Below are positions 1 to 12,443 of a DNA stretch of 64,000 bases, piece by piece. Each line of letters begins with the position of its first letter. Positions within the stretch are counted from its first letter, which is position 1. Origin of the DNA: Zelopaecilomyces penicillatus (lineage: Eukaryota; Ascomycota; Sordariomycetes; Hypocreales; Pseudodiploosporaceae). The DNA is taken from assembly GCA_005765155.1 (NCBI GenBank), contig VCCP01000001.1, forward strand, positions 3,906,001 through 3,970,000, written 5' to 3'. The notes under the pieces are model-generated. The model was not told the origin of the DNA, did no database searches, and saw only the letters and a list, made by a program, of their open reading frames with translations. Position numbers and translations under genes: made by a program.

Positions 1-287
1 CGTGTGCATTCATCACAGCAAATCATTACATACTTAGGTGTGTATATATATATGACGTTGGGTACACGTACACAATAGATTCTGCAAGCAAAAAGACAAC
101 GCACAAGTCTCCGTGCTTGGTCAAAAATGCCACGTGGTGGGTGAGAAGATGTTATATTCATAAAATAAACAAGCACCTCTGGAGAGGTGTGTAGACAAAC
201 CGTAAAACTCCGTCCTTCCTTCATGATCCATACCAAGAATTCCAATTACGTTGATACCCTCAAAATACCCGAGTCGTGTTTCCTGAT

Positions 288-2165
288 TCATGTAGCGGCT
301 TTGCAGAGATGCATTCCTCTGCCTTTCTGTCCTGCCGTCTTTTGGCATCGACCTTGTCGTAATATCTTTGACCAGGACCGTATGGTTGGCCCTGTTGGTT
401 CGTCTTGACTCTTTCTTGCTCGGCTAGCTTCCTCGGCAGCTGCATGTTTTTGAGCCACAAACTCCTTAGCCTTGCGCCGGTACTCATCATGCTCTGCTTG
501 ACGGCCGGTAGTTTTCAACCACCACATATTGGCCGAAATCTGTGCGTCAAGTAGACGGAGACGCAGGTGGTTCTGCAAGTCCTGAACCTTGGAAAACTGC
601 CCTGTGCATTCTTCCAAATACTGACGAGCGCCAGGAAAAGTGGTATCCAGAGTCTTGACCACAGATTCCGAGGCAGAGTGTATATTCTGGCCAACAGCGT
701 CCGAAACCGAACCCAACGAGCGCTTAGCCTCTTCAATGCACCGCTCTGCCTCCTGAGCAGCTGCTGGAACAAGTATGGAGAGATCATGCGCGAGATGTTT
801 GGTTCTTTCATATGCCTCCTCCATGATGCCTTTGCCAAAGTGTACCTTGACGACTTTGTGGACCCTGGGGCGGCAGGTAGCTTTGACAAGAAGATTGATA
901 ATGCCATGCGCCTCCTTTCTGGGAAACTTCAATAGGATGCCTTCATCCACCAAGGACGTGGTCGCATAGACATGATGCTCACTCCTAGTAGCCGCTACAC
1001 TTAGGCAGTCCTTGGCCAGCCACGTGTCTTTGACCTCTTGAGCAACATGTATCAAAATATTGTTCGGCGCCTGGGATGTAAATGACATCGCTGGCTTCTT
1101 TGGTCCAAAAAGCCACTCATCAGACTCAGCATCGCCGATTGGAATAAGGCCCATGCCGCCAGTGGAAGGGGGGTTGGGATGTACACTGGCCGTCTCCGTA
1201 TGTGCAACCGATGTAAAAGATGCCGTAGTTGTCTGAATGATAGCCTCCGTTGTCGATGTCATGGGTGGGACAGAAATGTTTGTTGCTGGAGAATACAAGA
1301 TTGGCACAAGTAAGGCAAGTGCGACTGCAAGCATAAAGCCTGGAATCGCAGCCAGAGCAGCCTCTGTGATATACTCCTTGGTCCGGCTTGCAGCCTCCCA
1401 GAAATTTGCCTTTTGTCTCTTCGTATTGTCGACAGGTCGCTCAACAATCCTACTCGCTTCCGGTGTAAAGATGGAGGGTGTTCCCAGACTCTGGTGGGTG
1501 TATTCGAGGGAAGAGCGAGAACGCTCTTCCGCTTCCGCTTCAGATACTGGGTCATCCTCAGATTGAACAGATCGATGAGATTCAGCCATGATGGTATCTT
1601 CGTTGCAATCGTCCTCTTCTTCTTCCTCTTCTTCTATTACTTCATCTTCCTCCTCTCCATCGCCATTGCCATTGTTATTATCATTGTCATTGTCCATTCT
1701 CGGCTGAGATGGAAGCAGCTCTCCCTCATCAGCGACAGAATCATCATCATAAGTCTGTTCTGTGCCAGCTAAGCTGTGGACATCATCGGGACGGTGGAAG
1801 TCGAGTGAACCAACCGACTCGCTAATAGACTCTGTATAGTTATCGTCCTGCGATTCGATATCGTCGCCGACACCAGAGATGAACTCATAGGATGATTCGG
1901 ATAACCCGGTATCCTCTGTCGTCGTAGCCAGATGCATGATGTCAGGGTTACTACTCGACACCCAGTTTGCCAGTCGTCTATTTCCAAGTGGTCGAGGGAA
2001 TCGAAGGGTGGGCTCTGACGCGGAGAGGCCTGCCTGTGGGGCGGATGTTGCTGTGAATCTAGGAGTAGCTGTACTTGCCACCGGCGGGGTCGGCGGTTGA
2101 GGGAGCAGGTTGTCACGACGATTCGCAGGTACGGGCGAAGAAGCTGGTGAGGCCAGCTGTTCCAT
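288..2165 (-). CDS. Single-pass membrane protein, conserved fungal hypothetical
   Basis: This is one open exon of 625 codons, starting at the ATG at 2165. I do not recognise a named family. The N-terminal 250 residues are Pro/Ser-rich and then strongly acidic, with a run of Asp/Asn/Glu at about 157-190. One hydrophobic segment at about 271-291 (AAIPGFMLAVALALLVPIL) would give a single-pass membrane protein with an acidic, presumably cytosolic, head. The C-terminal half (about 430-600) is charged and helical, with Glu/Lys/Arg/Ala-rich stretches likely to form a coiled coil or amphipathic helices. A YEFI tetrapeptide in a Ser/Glu/Asp context at residues 93-96 matches the Atg8-interacting (AIM/LIR) pattern [WFY]-x-x-[LIV]; that role is inference only. 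The last 30 codons are basic and may belong to an unrecognised final exon in another frame, so the C-terminus is the least certain part. Confidence 0.75.
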   Translation of the reverse strand: MEQLASPASSPVPANRRDNLLPQPPTPPVASTATPRFTATSAPQAGLSASEPTLRFPRPLGNRRLANWVSSSNPDIMHLATTTEDTGLSESSYEFISGVGDDIESQDDNYTESISESVGSLDFHRPDDVHSLAGTEQTYDDDSVADEGELLPSQPRMDNDNDNNNGNGDGEEEDEVIEEEEEEEDDCNEDTIMAESHRSVQSEDDPVSEAEAEERSRSSLEYTHQSLGTPSIFTPEASRIVERPVDNTKRQKANFWEAASRTKEYITEAALAAIPGFMLAVALALLVPILYSPATNISVPPMTSTTEAIIQTTTASFTSVAHTETASVHPNPPSTGGMGLIPIGDAESDEWLFGPKKPAMSFTSQAPNNILIHVAQEVKDTWLAKDCLSVAATRSEHHVYATTSLVDEGILLKFPRKEAHGIINLLVKATCRPRVHKVVKVHFGKGIMEEAYERTKHLAHDLSILVPAAAQEAERCIEEAKRSLGSVSDAVGQNIHSASESVVKTLDTTFPGARQYLEECTGQFSKVQDLQNHLRLRLLDAQISANMWWLKTTGRQAEHDEYRRKAKEFVAQKHAAAEEASRARKSQDEPTGPTIRSWSKILRQGRCQKTAGQKGRGMHLCKAAT

Positions 2166-3063
2166 TACGAAATCAAAAGGGTCAGCTCAGGACCTTTCTC
2201 GCATCACACATGTGCCTCGCTAGGCGGCCATGAGGGGGGGGAAGCTGTTGTGTCGAAAGTGAAGCTGTTGGAAACGCAAGCTGTATACTCCAGAACGGAA
2301 GATACGCGGACGCTAACGGTGGAGTGAATCTGGAACGAACAAGCCGTTGGAGCTGAAGGAACGGGTAAAGATAGAGAGGGAGGGAGAGGAAAAGGGAGGC
2401 AAGGAGAAAAAGAACTAACCACCATATAGACTCTGAAACCTGATGAAGTCAGGAAAAATGTCGAGCCGAAAGGGAATATGAGGGCGATGAACAAAAAGAC
2501 GACACCGTGCTTTTGGATGTCATCAACCGTTCCAGGGCTGAGTAGCTGCCTGCACACGCCTGAGGGTGCCTGACGCAACCAGAGGGGTCTCCCATGCAAA
2601 GCGAAGCGTCAGGGTGGGGTAGCAGGAAGCACCAAGTGCTTTATCTAGGGCGCTTTGAATGCCGCGTGACCTGTCTATCGCATTCGACGGCGCGTATGGA
2701 GGGAAAGATGCGGTTGATGGTCCGGGTAGTGTTTCGTGAAACTTGAACAAAGACCTCTGGGTGAAGGAGGCTTCAAGGTGTTCTGTTTTCTATCACTAGT
2801 TTTTCTTCTCCTCTGGTCGGTTAGTGACTGTTCAGTGATGGACTGGATGTTCAGGTAACTGTGAATGTTGGTTTTTTTTCTCGCAAGAACGGGCGAAGCA
2901 GTAGATGTAATCCCTTAACCCGCAATGATGACGGAAGGGGTTGGTGGGGGAAGTGGAGGAAGGAAGATGGCGCGGCCAATCTTTTTGGTAGTGGGTTGAG
3001 GTCAAGTCAAGTCAAGCCTTTCTATGATTATGCTTTGCTGGCAGAAATGTGGTTGCGTCCCGC

Positions 3064-3087
3064 CTGCTGCTGCTGCTGCTGCTGCTG
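3064..3087. repeat. TGC/CTG trinucleotide microsatellite
   Basis: About eight uninterrupted CTG-type triplets are followed directly by a run of C. The tract is non-coding in every model I can support. Confidence 0.9.
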
Positions 3088-4061
3088 CCCCCCCCTTCTT
3101 CTGGACCCCTGGACCTGATCAAGCCTTCTCGTTGGGCCAAGCCTGTGGTCAGGAGGTGTGTTTTTTTTTTGGTTATGTTTTTGGCTCTTACGCCGAGGCT
3201 AATAAGGCGGGCATGAAAGGCAAGGATGAAGTCAAAAATGAAGGGTATGTCAGACACCTAAAGGTGAGGTGAGGCGAATGACGGCGGGAGCTACAGCTGG
3301 TTGAATAGACAAGATTAAGACGCCAACAACAGCTCCCTTTTTGCCTGTACGATATCCTCCATCTTTAACAACTCTAGCATTCCTCTCTCTTTTCTCTCAA
3401 GTAGGTACAGATAATCAATCCCGACAACATCCATCAATAGTATTGAAATGCCCATCCCACTAAAAACCCACACTTCCAACCTCAAAACATCCCGATAACG
3501 GCGTTTTGATTCGTCCCTACAGGCTATTACAGCCCATGTTACAGGGGGGGATGCGCCACGGTGGGGTGTTACTGTGGGCTTTTGGCTTGCAAATGCGGGG
3601 TGGGGAGTAAATAGCCCATCAACCCATATTGATCTCGTGAGAACCTTTTCACGGCAGTCCTTTTGGGTGCTTTGATGTATTGGGTGCGAACAATATTTCG
3701 TCATTACTGAAAATCTCCAGCTAGATGATGGATTTGGCAAATGTACATGGTGAACCAACTACCTATGCAGAGCATCTCACTCGGATCCCTAAATCCCTGA
3801 CTCCCAGTATTACTATGACATGACACCTACTCGGCATTTGTCTCCCCAGCCTGAGATGTGCCGCCAAAAGGATTCCTCTACTGTATGTTGCTTTGCACGC
3901 CTAGTTACACTATCTCGCATCGGAGACGACAAGTAATTAGCCATTCGCTTTACTGGCGTGAGTAGTTGGAGCATTAATCGTTGTGCATTGTGGGCATTGG
4001 CTTTCATTTTCTCTAGTACGCTCGCGCGTCACGTATTCTATGGATATCTTTGAAATTTTAC

Positions 4062-4085
4062 ATATATGTGAATATATATGTGAAT
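4062..4085. repeat. 12-bp tandem repeat ATATATGTGAAT x2
   Basis: Two perfect adjacent copies lie in AT-rich sequence between two minus-strand genes. Confidence 0.85.
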
Positions 4086-4771
4086 ATACATGTATTCATA
4101 GCCACTGTCTTGGTGAATAACCAGAGACCCAATTGCAAGCCATGTAGTTTAGCCTGATTGAATTCTTGATTGCTTCCAAGCAGAATTAAGCAAGGCCAGC
4201 GCTGAGGGCGGTGGTAGTACCATAACATCCATCATTAAACAGCAAGGTTACTCTTGTTCCTGAACCTTGTTACGCCGCTGGCGCAACACCAGTGCAGGCA
4301 GCAACCACAACAAGATTCCGACTCATTTTATCAGCAATAGGAAACACTTCCTAGCCACCTTCAATCCAACCCGATGCATCCAGGCTCCAAGCCACAGTAC
4401 TTCTCTGCCGTAGCAGTACAAATGAAACAGTCCACATCATGTGCCAAAGAAATAAAGTCAGATAACCTCCCCTGCCCAAGTGTCCGTAACTCCCTTCGGA
4501 TGAGAAAAAAGGAAAATATAGAGAATAAAAAAAAGGGTAATAGGTCATAGCGGGGTGTCCGCATAATTGGCCGCACACCAGCCATTGGCTAATAAAGTGT
4601 AGTTGCGGCAACGAAGAGAAAGTTGGTTGTGTCGTTGCAATGTGACGTTGTGACGAGGGCGGGGTGTTGGTCCAGCCTGAAACACAGGCTCTGCCATTGT
4701 GATTGCCTCCCGTTGAAAGAAGATGGTACGAAGCGTAGGTAGGAAGAAACAGAGAGAAGCGACATGGTGTG

Positions 4772-5693
4772 TTACAACACTGTGTGCTTCTGGAAAATCC
4801 TCTTGAGTGAGTCGGTTCCAAAGCTCTCATCGTCGGGCATCATCTCAATGATGCCTGTGAGATTGGCAAACAAGTCGCCTTGGTTTCGGTAGGCCAAAAT
4901 CGCAGGCACGGCAGCGTTGTCGAATTCAATGTCTTCGTAGTGTACTTTGACAAAGTGAATGGTAGGGTTTTGCCTGACCAGGGGCAGTAATGCTGACTCA
5001 ATGGTTGAAGATACCTCGCACTATAGAGCAATAGGTGTTAGTCTCTTATAACATTGTCAAAGTATGGATGTAATCAGACTGCACACGTACCTCGTTGTCG
5101 TAGACAAACACAACTACCGTTGTTTCCCTGCTCACTTTCTCGATGGCGTCCAGGTATCCCAATGCATCAACCTCGTCCATTCGGCCGTAGATCCTCACAC
5201 TGGGGCTGGTCCTCCTTGTTCGAACAGCCCGGTTGGCTTCACCCTCCAGCTCGCGCCTCCGCGTCTCACGCCACTGTTGGAGAAAACTTTCCTCGTCTGA
5301 ACCCTCATTGCTGGCAAAGTCCTCGTCCGTCTCGCTCTCGCTCTTGCCACCGTTGGTAGCCCCAGCCATACCGAAGATGCTCCTCCGAGCAGACTTGGCA
5401 CGGTTCACCCATTTGTTCTTACGAGCTGACTCATAGCTACGGGCATCAGCGATGACACCCTTGACTCCTGTAGAGCGGCCACTGTCAAAGGACGCAGGAG
5501 GGAGGTTCAACTCCGCGGCACCGGTTGGCATACGCATGGCGGCGTCGACTTGAGCTTGTCGATATTGTTCTTCTTCAGAAAGGTCTTGGCTGTCCCGGGA
5601 ATGGTGGTCGTCGCGATCTTCGGGGTGGATGGTGTCACGTTGAGCACTTTTTGCGATCAAGTTGTTAAACTCGTCTTGGGCGGGAGTAGTCAT
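4772..5693 (-). CDS. bdm-1: Phosducin-like protein (BDM-1/PhnA family)
   Basis: There are two exons, 5693-5091 and 5020-4772, giving 283 aa. The 70-nt phase-0 intron starts GTACGT and ends CTATAG. Phosducin-like proteins assist folding and assembly of the G-protein beta-gamma dimer in the cytosol; in Cryphonectria (BDM-1) and Aspergillus (PhnA) they are required for G-beta function. The N-terminal part carries the helix-1 G-beta-gamma contact signature TGVKGVIAD at residues 75-83, as in phosducins (TGxKGVIxD). An acidic Ser/Glu/Asp linker lies at about 118-136. A thioredoxin-fold phosducin domain follows from about residue 165 (VRIYGRMDE) to the end, including FVKVHYEDIEFDNAAVPAIL with the cis-Pro loop and the typical AVPAILAYRNQGDLFANL segment. 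Length and start match the family. The G-beta gene itself lies about 7 kb upstream on the same strand. Splice sites were inferred from frame continuity and homology. Confidence 0.93.
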
Positions 5694-8600
5694 GATGAAC
5701 AGACTGACGGCGCGGGAGGGTGGAGGGAGGACTTGATATAAGCCAAAGACGATGGGGCAAGTTGGGCTTCTCTCTCACTCTCGCTCTCTCTCTCTTCCCA
5801 GATCCAAGGCAGCGCCGGGATGAAGGGGGGTGGACGAAGAGGGGGGGTGTGGTGTATGCGATGGACAAGGAGACAAACGCAAGTATTCTGGAAGAAGCGG
5901 AGCAGGGGAGACGGAGGGGGGGGTTAGCGAAGCTGAAGAAGAAGGGCAAGGTTAGATGATAGGGCAGGACTGGTGGATGTGTTCATGGGGCGCTTGGAGC
6001 ACGGTATTGAGGAAAGGAAGGAAAGAAAGAAAGAAAGAAGAAAAGACAGGTGCCGGGCTGGTCGTCGGTGAGCGCTGAGTCGAAGGATGGGGGGCTCAGA
6101 ATGGATCCAGAAGTGGAAAATGGAGTCGCTGCTGCTGCTCCACCTGCTTTTGCTTGGGCGCGGACACGGCGGCTTGGGGGTTGGTTTCAGCAAAGAGGCG
6201 TGGATTTGTACGCATAGACGCAGATGACGCACCGCCGTTCCGCCGTTTGGTAGGCGAATAAAACGAGGCGCACAAATGGAAAGATGGACGAGGATTCCGA
6301 TGTACACACGTTTGTTTAAACGAGGCAGCCTTTCGCCCACCCAACTCCCAAGTGATGATGCAGCGGGGAGAGGAGAGTTGCAGTCCGACGCGGCGGGCGA
6401 AAAGACACTGCGGCGATGAGGCTCGAATACGGAAAGCAAAGAGGTCGATCCCTTTGTGGTGAGCAAGAATTCTAACGAGCAAGAGGGAAAAAAAGACCGC
6501 TTGGCCCCGAGTTTCCAAACTGGGACCGGGGGGGGTGAGTGTCCCAGGTTCTGTTTCTGCGATGGTCAGGGAAATAAAAATCCATGGCACCTGGACACGT
6601 TGTGGCGTCTCCCCCCCGGGGCTGGGATGGAGGTGGATGAGATTTCCAGGGTCAGGGCTGTTAGCGCTCAATGCGACACCACGCCAGGGGATTGTCTAGG
6701 GGCGTTGCAGCCCAAAACCCGCTCCATTCCCCTCCACCCCTATCGTTAGCCAGAGCTCTGAACAGCGCTCGCCGCTCGGTTTTTGGAGAGGGATGGATGG
6801 ATGGATTGGGAAACAATACAACAAGGACGCTTTTGATCCGCGGGCAGGACAAGACAAGGGCATCGCATTGGTTCTCTCGGATGGCCGTCTAGCCGCCCGC
6901 GCTCTCTCTCTCTTCGTTGTTTGTTCCCATTATGGGGTTGGAACAAGTCAACACACAAAGGCTTTTTCTTGGTCGAGTCGACCTTGATACTACCCTGTGT
7001 GTAAGGAGTAAATGGAGGAGCAAAATGATGCAATGAACAAATGAGCTGATGGCTCGCAATGGCCCATGGTGGTGATCGACTCGCATTCACAAACCACATT
7101 TCACATCTCCAGATATTGATGCTGTTGGCAGTTAGTCAGTCAGTCAACACCATTTACAAGTTTCCAATTATAATACCCCAAATAGGCCATAGCGAGATAA
7201 ATAGTGCGCTGACAGTTGCCCGTTCAATGTTTTTTTTTTGGCATCAAAAGCCAACCCAAATACGCCATGACGGTCACAGATAGTCAGCTTTCATCTTGGC
7301 ACTGTCAAAGCCCGCCATAACTGTTTAGGCCGTGTTCTGCTGACGCCGAAATCGCACCCTTTACTTGGTGCTTGACAGAAATGCAGGGCGTTCTGTAACA
7401 AAGCCCCCAAAACCGCCGCCTTGGTTTATTCTTGGCTTGGTGGCTTTTTTTCTCCCACTCGTCAACGGCCTGGGGGAGGCGTCGTCTTCATCGTCGTCGT
7501 CAGTCAGTCAGTCAGTCAACCCAAGAAAAGCCCCCAAGGTAACGGAAATCGCGTTGTGTCGGCTTTTCACAATGCCTGTTTGTAGTGGATGTCCGATGAA
7601 GCAATTTGATTGCGATCCTCTTACCACCCACCCCCTTTGACTACCGGCTTTCTTAGTATCCACTGACGGCATTGGTCCATACTATATCCGTAGACGTATG
7701 AGGGAGGTCCTGGACAGTATAGACATGGATAGCCTCAGCGGCAAGCAAACTAAAGAAGAAGATGCTCTTGGACAGATAAGCGGGACTACTACGAGATACG
7801 TGTAAATATGCACGTACTAATTACGACACATGCAAAGGATGCTGTAATATTACCACTACCAGCTGCCTACCCCTATATCAAACGGTCAATTATATACGCA
7901 ATATTAATAGTTCTTACTCCCACCGCAACGACCGTCTACGGGGAGGGAGTGATTCGTTGGTGCTTGCTATGCCCAGGCTGCTCAGCCCCAGCGCTGCTCC
8001 TCTCAGTTGGGGGGAATGCAAGGTGTCGTGGCTAGATTGATATCGTCGTATCTTTGATGGATGGGATGGATAGATGTAAATGGATTGGATGCGGATGGCC
8101 TTGGGCTGAGATTAATGGTCGTCTGGCTACACCCTCATCATGCACGAGATCCTATTTTCCTCAGCCCAGCGGTGGCATGCATTGAGAGACCGTCCACGTG
8201 GCATACATTATAACAGATTCGACAGGATCACGGCATGCTGCTCCGTATCGAATGGATGCACTGTAGTGTGTGTGTGTGTGTGTGAAGCCCGGCACACACC
8301 AGCCAGCCAGCCAGCCAGCCCAAAATGCCTGCGTTTGATGAATCTGCACAACACCCACGATAGAGGTCTTACTTGGGGGTGTGGTTGCTTCAGTGGGTGT
8401 GCGCTGAAATCGCCCAGCAGGGCCCAGAAAAGGACTAGCGGCGTGGTTTCAGCGGTGCCTGGCGCGTTTCAGCCTGGCATCCCCCGACCAGCCTTGGACA
8501 TTGGGCTCCTGTGATTGGCCGTAGCTGACCAGGGCAGGGACTTGGGTGTTGCTCTGCCATCTCCATCATCTCTGGTGTCTGTCTGGTTGCTGCTCAGTCT

Positions 8601-11600
8601 CTTCTGATGTGATAAGACCTACTACTAATCACACTCGTCGCCCAACGAGCTCCAATGCTCTCTCTCTCTCTCCACCCGTCGTTCGGCCTCGCCATGACTT
8701 GGCGACCAATCGTGTCTCGCCGCTTCTAGTGGACGGGCACGACGACCGGCACCACTCCCGAGCTCCTTTCGGCATGCAACCCAGCAAGAACCACCTACTA
8801 TGTAGTAAGTAATCATGGATGAACCTTTTGTCCATTTTTCGAGAGTATCCATTTCACAAACATTGATAACGTGGACAAGCTGGGCAGCTGGCTTGCATTT
8901 GATACAAGCAAGCAGTGTCACGGTAGTTGTGTGTTTGACATTTGTGGTGGTGTGGCTCGTGTCTGGGTGTGGCAGCCAATATCCGTCGGCAGTTCGTGAT
9001 TTTCTCCGCACTCCTTTTCAACGGAGAAACCTAAACGTGTCCGATCAGTTAAAGCATCTTACTACGGATACAGCAGAAGAGTGTGTGCCGGCAGTTGAGT
9101 TTCATCCAATCGACAATAGCCACACCTACAGAGTATGATTCTATCCTGCCTACTCTGCCTCGAGCCAATTTCGGCTCACCAAGAGACCATCTCCCCGGCC
9201 ATGCAAACTCGCTCATCCTCGTTCAATAGAGGATCCCAAGAGGTGACAACAAAAAAAAGATAGGGGCATTCATCAATTCTTACCTAGAGAGACCCAGAAA
9301 AAAAATGAGAATAGCAATGATAAGGCAGTTTCCTCTTCCTTTCAGCTCTCGTTCTCATGTAACAGTAATAAAAAAAGGTGCCTCACACGCACCGCAAAAC
9401 GTCAGTGCAACAGAATACTATACACAAGGAATACTGATAATCAATCACAGGTTGACTGACACCCACGCGCCTGCAACATGGGCACGTTGTTTAGGGTAAT
9501 TACCCGACCCAAAAAACCTGCACACTCCCTCTCTCTCGCTCTCATGCCCACGTTCCTTTTTTCTTTCTTTTTCCTGTCCGTTCCTCTTTTTTGCTTTTTC
9601 TCGCTTTGAGCCGCCGTTGGTGATACTTTTAGCTGCAAGGCTACGACCCTAGGGTAGCAGGGCTGGCTGGGGCTGTGGGCCATGTTCAGCTGCCGGACGG
9701 CTTCCCCGTGAAGACAAAAAAAAGGGAATCCGTGGCCTCTCGCCTAACGACTCAGCATCTTGTATGGTCAGCCATGCAGGGGGGACCTTATTGGCTAAAT
9801 TTAAGTCATTCAATCAGTCAATCAATCACATTTCACACCCTTCGACTTGCTTTGCTTTGCGTTGTTCTTTACATCATTATTGTCCGGGACCGAAACATAT
9901 CAGGGCATGAACAACAGCCGCTTCGGACCATCCCGTCAGACAGACCGCGCCCCCCGGTCCCCCCGGGTCCCCACACACGGATATGCGCAATTCAACGGCA
10001 CTTTGGTCTATTAACTTTTTATTCCCTTATTATATTCTCTCCTTCTCAATGCACGCTGGGATCCATTGCCGGATATTAGCAGACCTTGGGGGCGAGGGGC
10101 CCTGTCCAAGCAAAAAAATGAGGCGTGACGGGGAGACTTGTTTTTAGTTTGGGTGGGCTTGATGAGGTGAGTTTGAGTGATGTGACTCCAAGAAAAGTTT
10201 ACCCCTTCTAGAATATCTCCTGAAGCAGCAAGGGGGGTCCTATCCCTTCCATCCACCAACCAGCCAGCTAGCCAGCCCGTGGTTGCAACTAGGCAGGCAA
10301 GTAATAGGGTAGCAAGGAGACGCAAGGTAGAGAGATCAGATCAATGTAATGTCACGCTAATCTGACATTTTCCCACCTTTTTCTTTCCTTTTCTCACAAG
10401 TGTTGGCAACAGGTACCTGCATTAACACATCTGACGTTACCTTGGAAGTGAGGTCTGCGATTTGATTTGTTTTGACCTTGCGTGAGTGGTCGAGATCCGA
10501 CTCGGCCCTTTCTCATTGCACACAATACCTTTTCCCTTTCTTTCAACACCGAGCATATTTCAAGGCTCTAGGCTACATAAGTTCTCACAATAACTACGAC
10601 TCTGCGGTACGGCAATGCCGAAAAGAGTACCATCCTGTCTTGCTTTCATGCCTTTAACTTCTCCTTTTCCTCACTAGAATAGCATGAGCATGAAAAAAAA
10701 AATGAAACCTTGTCGAGGACTCAAACACGGCTTTCATGATGGGCCCTTGTGTGTGGATATGTGAGCAACTGGGTTTCAGAAAAAGCTAGACTACAAATCC
10801 AAAAAAAAAAAAAAAAGTTAAATTGAAATTCTGTGGACAATGTGCAAATACCCAAAATACAAGCTAATAATCTATCATCATTATGATAGGATTCCTTTCT
10901 AATTTGATATCGCTATTGCAAGATAATAGAAAACAAGTATATATATACAAGCAGGATAGCTCTGATAATATAGGGGAGAATGCTGATATTTTATGCTCCG
11001 TTTTGATGTGTGTGTTACTATTTGCGGTCTCTTTTTTGAAAATTGCTTGACGAGTATAACGTCAATGAAGGAAGAGAGAGAAAAAAAAAAAAGAGAGAGA
11101 GAGGCAGGCAAACCGGACATTATGCACTCAGATTCCTCGACAAGATGCTTCATACAAGATCAACTCACAGGTTTTCTCCCACAATTGCCATAGTAAAAAA
11201 AACAGCTTTGCCAAAGCTCTTCCCGAGTTTGATAAGAATACCTTGTCACATCAAGTGTCTGGCAAGTAAACTAACTCCAAAGTATCTTCTGTATCATTGG
11301 CAACTGAAACCCACAATACTCTTAAGAAAAAGCCGTGTACAGAAAGAGGCGTTGCAAATAGCGACGTCATCCAACAGCGTCACCAGCAAAGTGTTTTCTC
11401 TGCCTCAAAAAAAGAACATCATCCAACATGCTAGACTCAAGTTCACCCAAAACCACGTATTCGAACAACGGCACCGACAAAGACACAATTGGGCAGACCA
11501 AAGAAAGCCATGGAAACATCAGAGAGACGTGACATTGTTATGAGATTCACTGCCCCCATCCACTATAACATGTCAACGACTTTAGAGTGTGTTTCACAGA

Positions 11601-12089
11601 GACCAATTTGTAAACAAAAACCTGAAATTACCCAGCACTGTCAACAGACATCGACCACTAGCTCAAAGAGACGGAAGTCTTGAAATGGTTGGATCATCGT
11701 AGTGTATTATCTCGAATTCTGACTGCTGCTGCTGCTGCTGGTGTCCGCGGCCCGTCTCTCTCCCCCTTAATCACCAAGGCCGCGCGCGCACCCCATTTCC
11801 CTCCACCAACCCACCCCCACCCACACAACCAACCACAACACTCCAGCTTTTTTCGTATTCTTTTTTGAGCTCCCTTCCAAGAGATGAAAACCGGCCGTTA
11901 ATATGCCGCGAAAGAGAGTACCGAGACGCATACACAGGCTACTAAAAGACATAGAAAACCGTCAAGTAATACACCCGCTTACTACCAACAACCCATTAGA
12001 TTGTCAGAAGAGCGGAAACTATCGTGCAGAGAATTTTTGAGTCGCGGAGGGGCAAGGAGAAAACCAAGGAAACAAGAGACAGATGGAAA

Positions 12090-12129
<40 letters not shown>

Positions 12130-12443
12130 TAGAAATGAGGTATCGAGTCAACCAGCTCCCTCCCAGGCCACCGTTGCAGAGAAGGCGATCTATAGGCCTC
12201 CACAAACCGTTACAAAAAGAGGCGTGGTGGTCGGCCGACAATGAAAAAGGGAATTGTGTGAGAAGGTGCGTTTCGTCACTTCGTCCTGCGTGCGCCAGTT
12301 ATCGCATGCTAGATGTGCGTCATCGGAATCTCCGATATTGGTAGGCGATATAGTTATTTCGAATGCATAGTAAGAGAGGTCGCAGACGGACTGGAGTCGA
12401 AATATCCAGACAAGACTTCCATTAAGTTATCGCAGACGAAGTT
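5694..12443. other. Long intergenic region between bdm-1 and G-beta genes
   Basis: This is 6.75 kb in which all ORFs are short, low-complexity or overlapping antisense shadows. I see no tRNA, no transposon terminal repeats and no protein fragments. It is rich in simple repeats: CT tracts near 5770-5800, GAAA repeats near 6020, CAGT repeats at 7500-7520, (GT)8 near 8268, AGCC repeats near 8300-8320 and poly-A tracts (10801-10816, 12092-12127). It probably carries the bdm-1 promoter and the G-beta 3' region. Confidence 0.6.
12092..12127. repeat. Poly-A tract, 36 nt
   Basis: This is an uninterrupted run of A, the longest A homopolymer in the window, about 320 bp downstream of the G-beta stop codon. 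It could be a decayed retroposed 3' end, but no adjacent retroposon body or target-site duplication was recognised. Confidence 0.95.

Larger units (their letters stand above)
2166..4771. other. Intergenic, 5' flank of membrane protein gene and 3' flank of bdm-1
   Basis: I see no supported gene in these 2.6 kb. The stretch holds CT- and G-rich leader-like sequence, a TGC triplet run (3064-3087) next to poly-C, and a tandem 12-bp repeat ATATATGTGAAT x2 at 4062-4085. A 147-codon minus ORF (3315-3758) has poor codon choice and no recognisable family. Confidence 0.6.

Noticed and set aside
3315..3758. 147-codon minus ORF with a helical-looking C-terminus
   Set aside because: Codon choice is unlike the real genes (many TTG, TTA, ATA, AGA), there is no recognisable family, and the start codon context is poor.
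6096..6671. 180-191-codon minus ORFs upstream of bdm-1
   Set aside because: The sequence is CT-rich leader, overlapping frames are all open, and there is no domain.
8295..8325. AGCC-repeat and other short periodic blocks as a possible CRISPR-like array
   Set aside because: These are simple tandem microsatellites without spacers in a eukaryotic genome.
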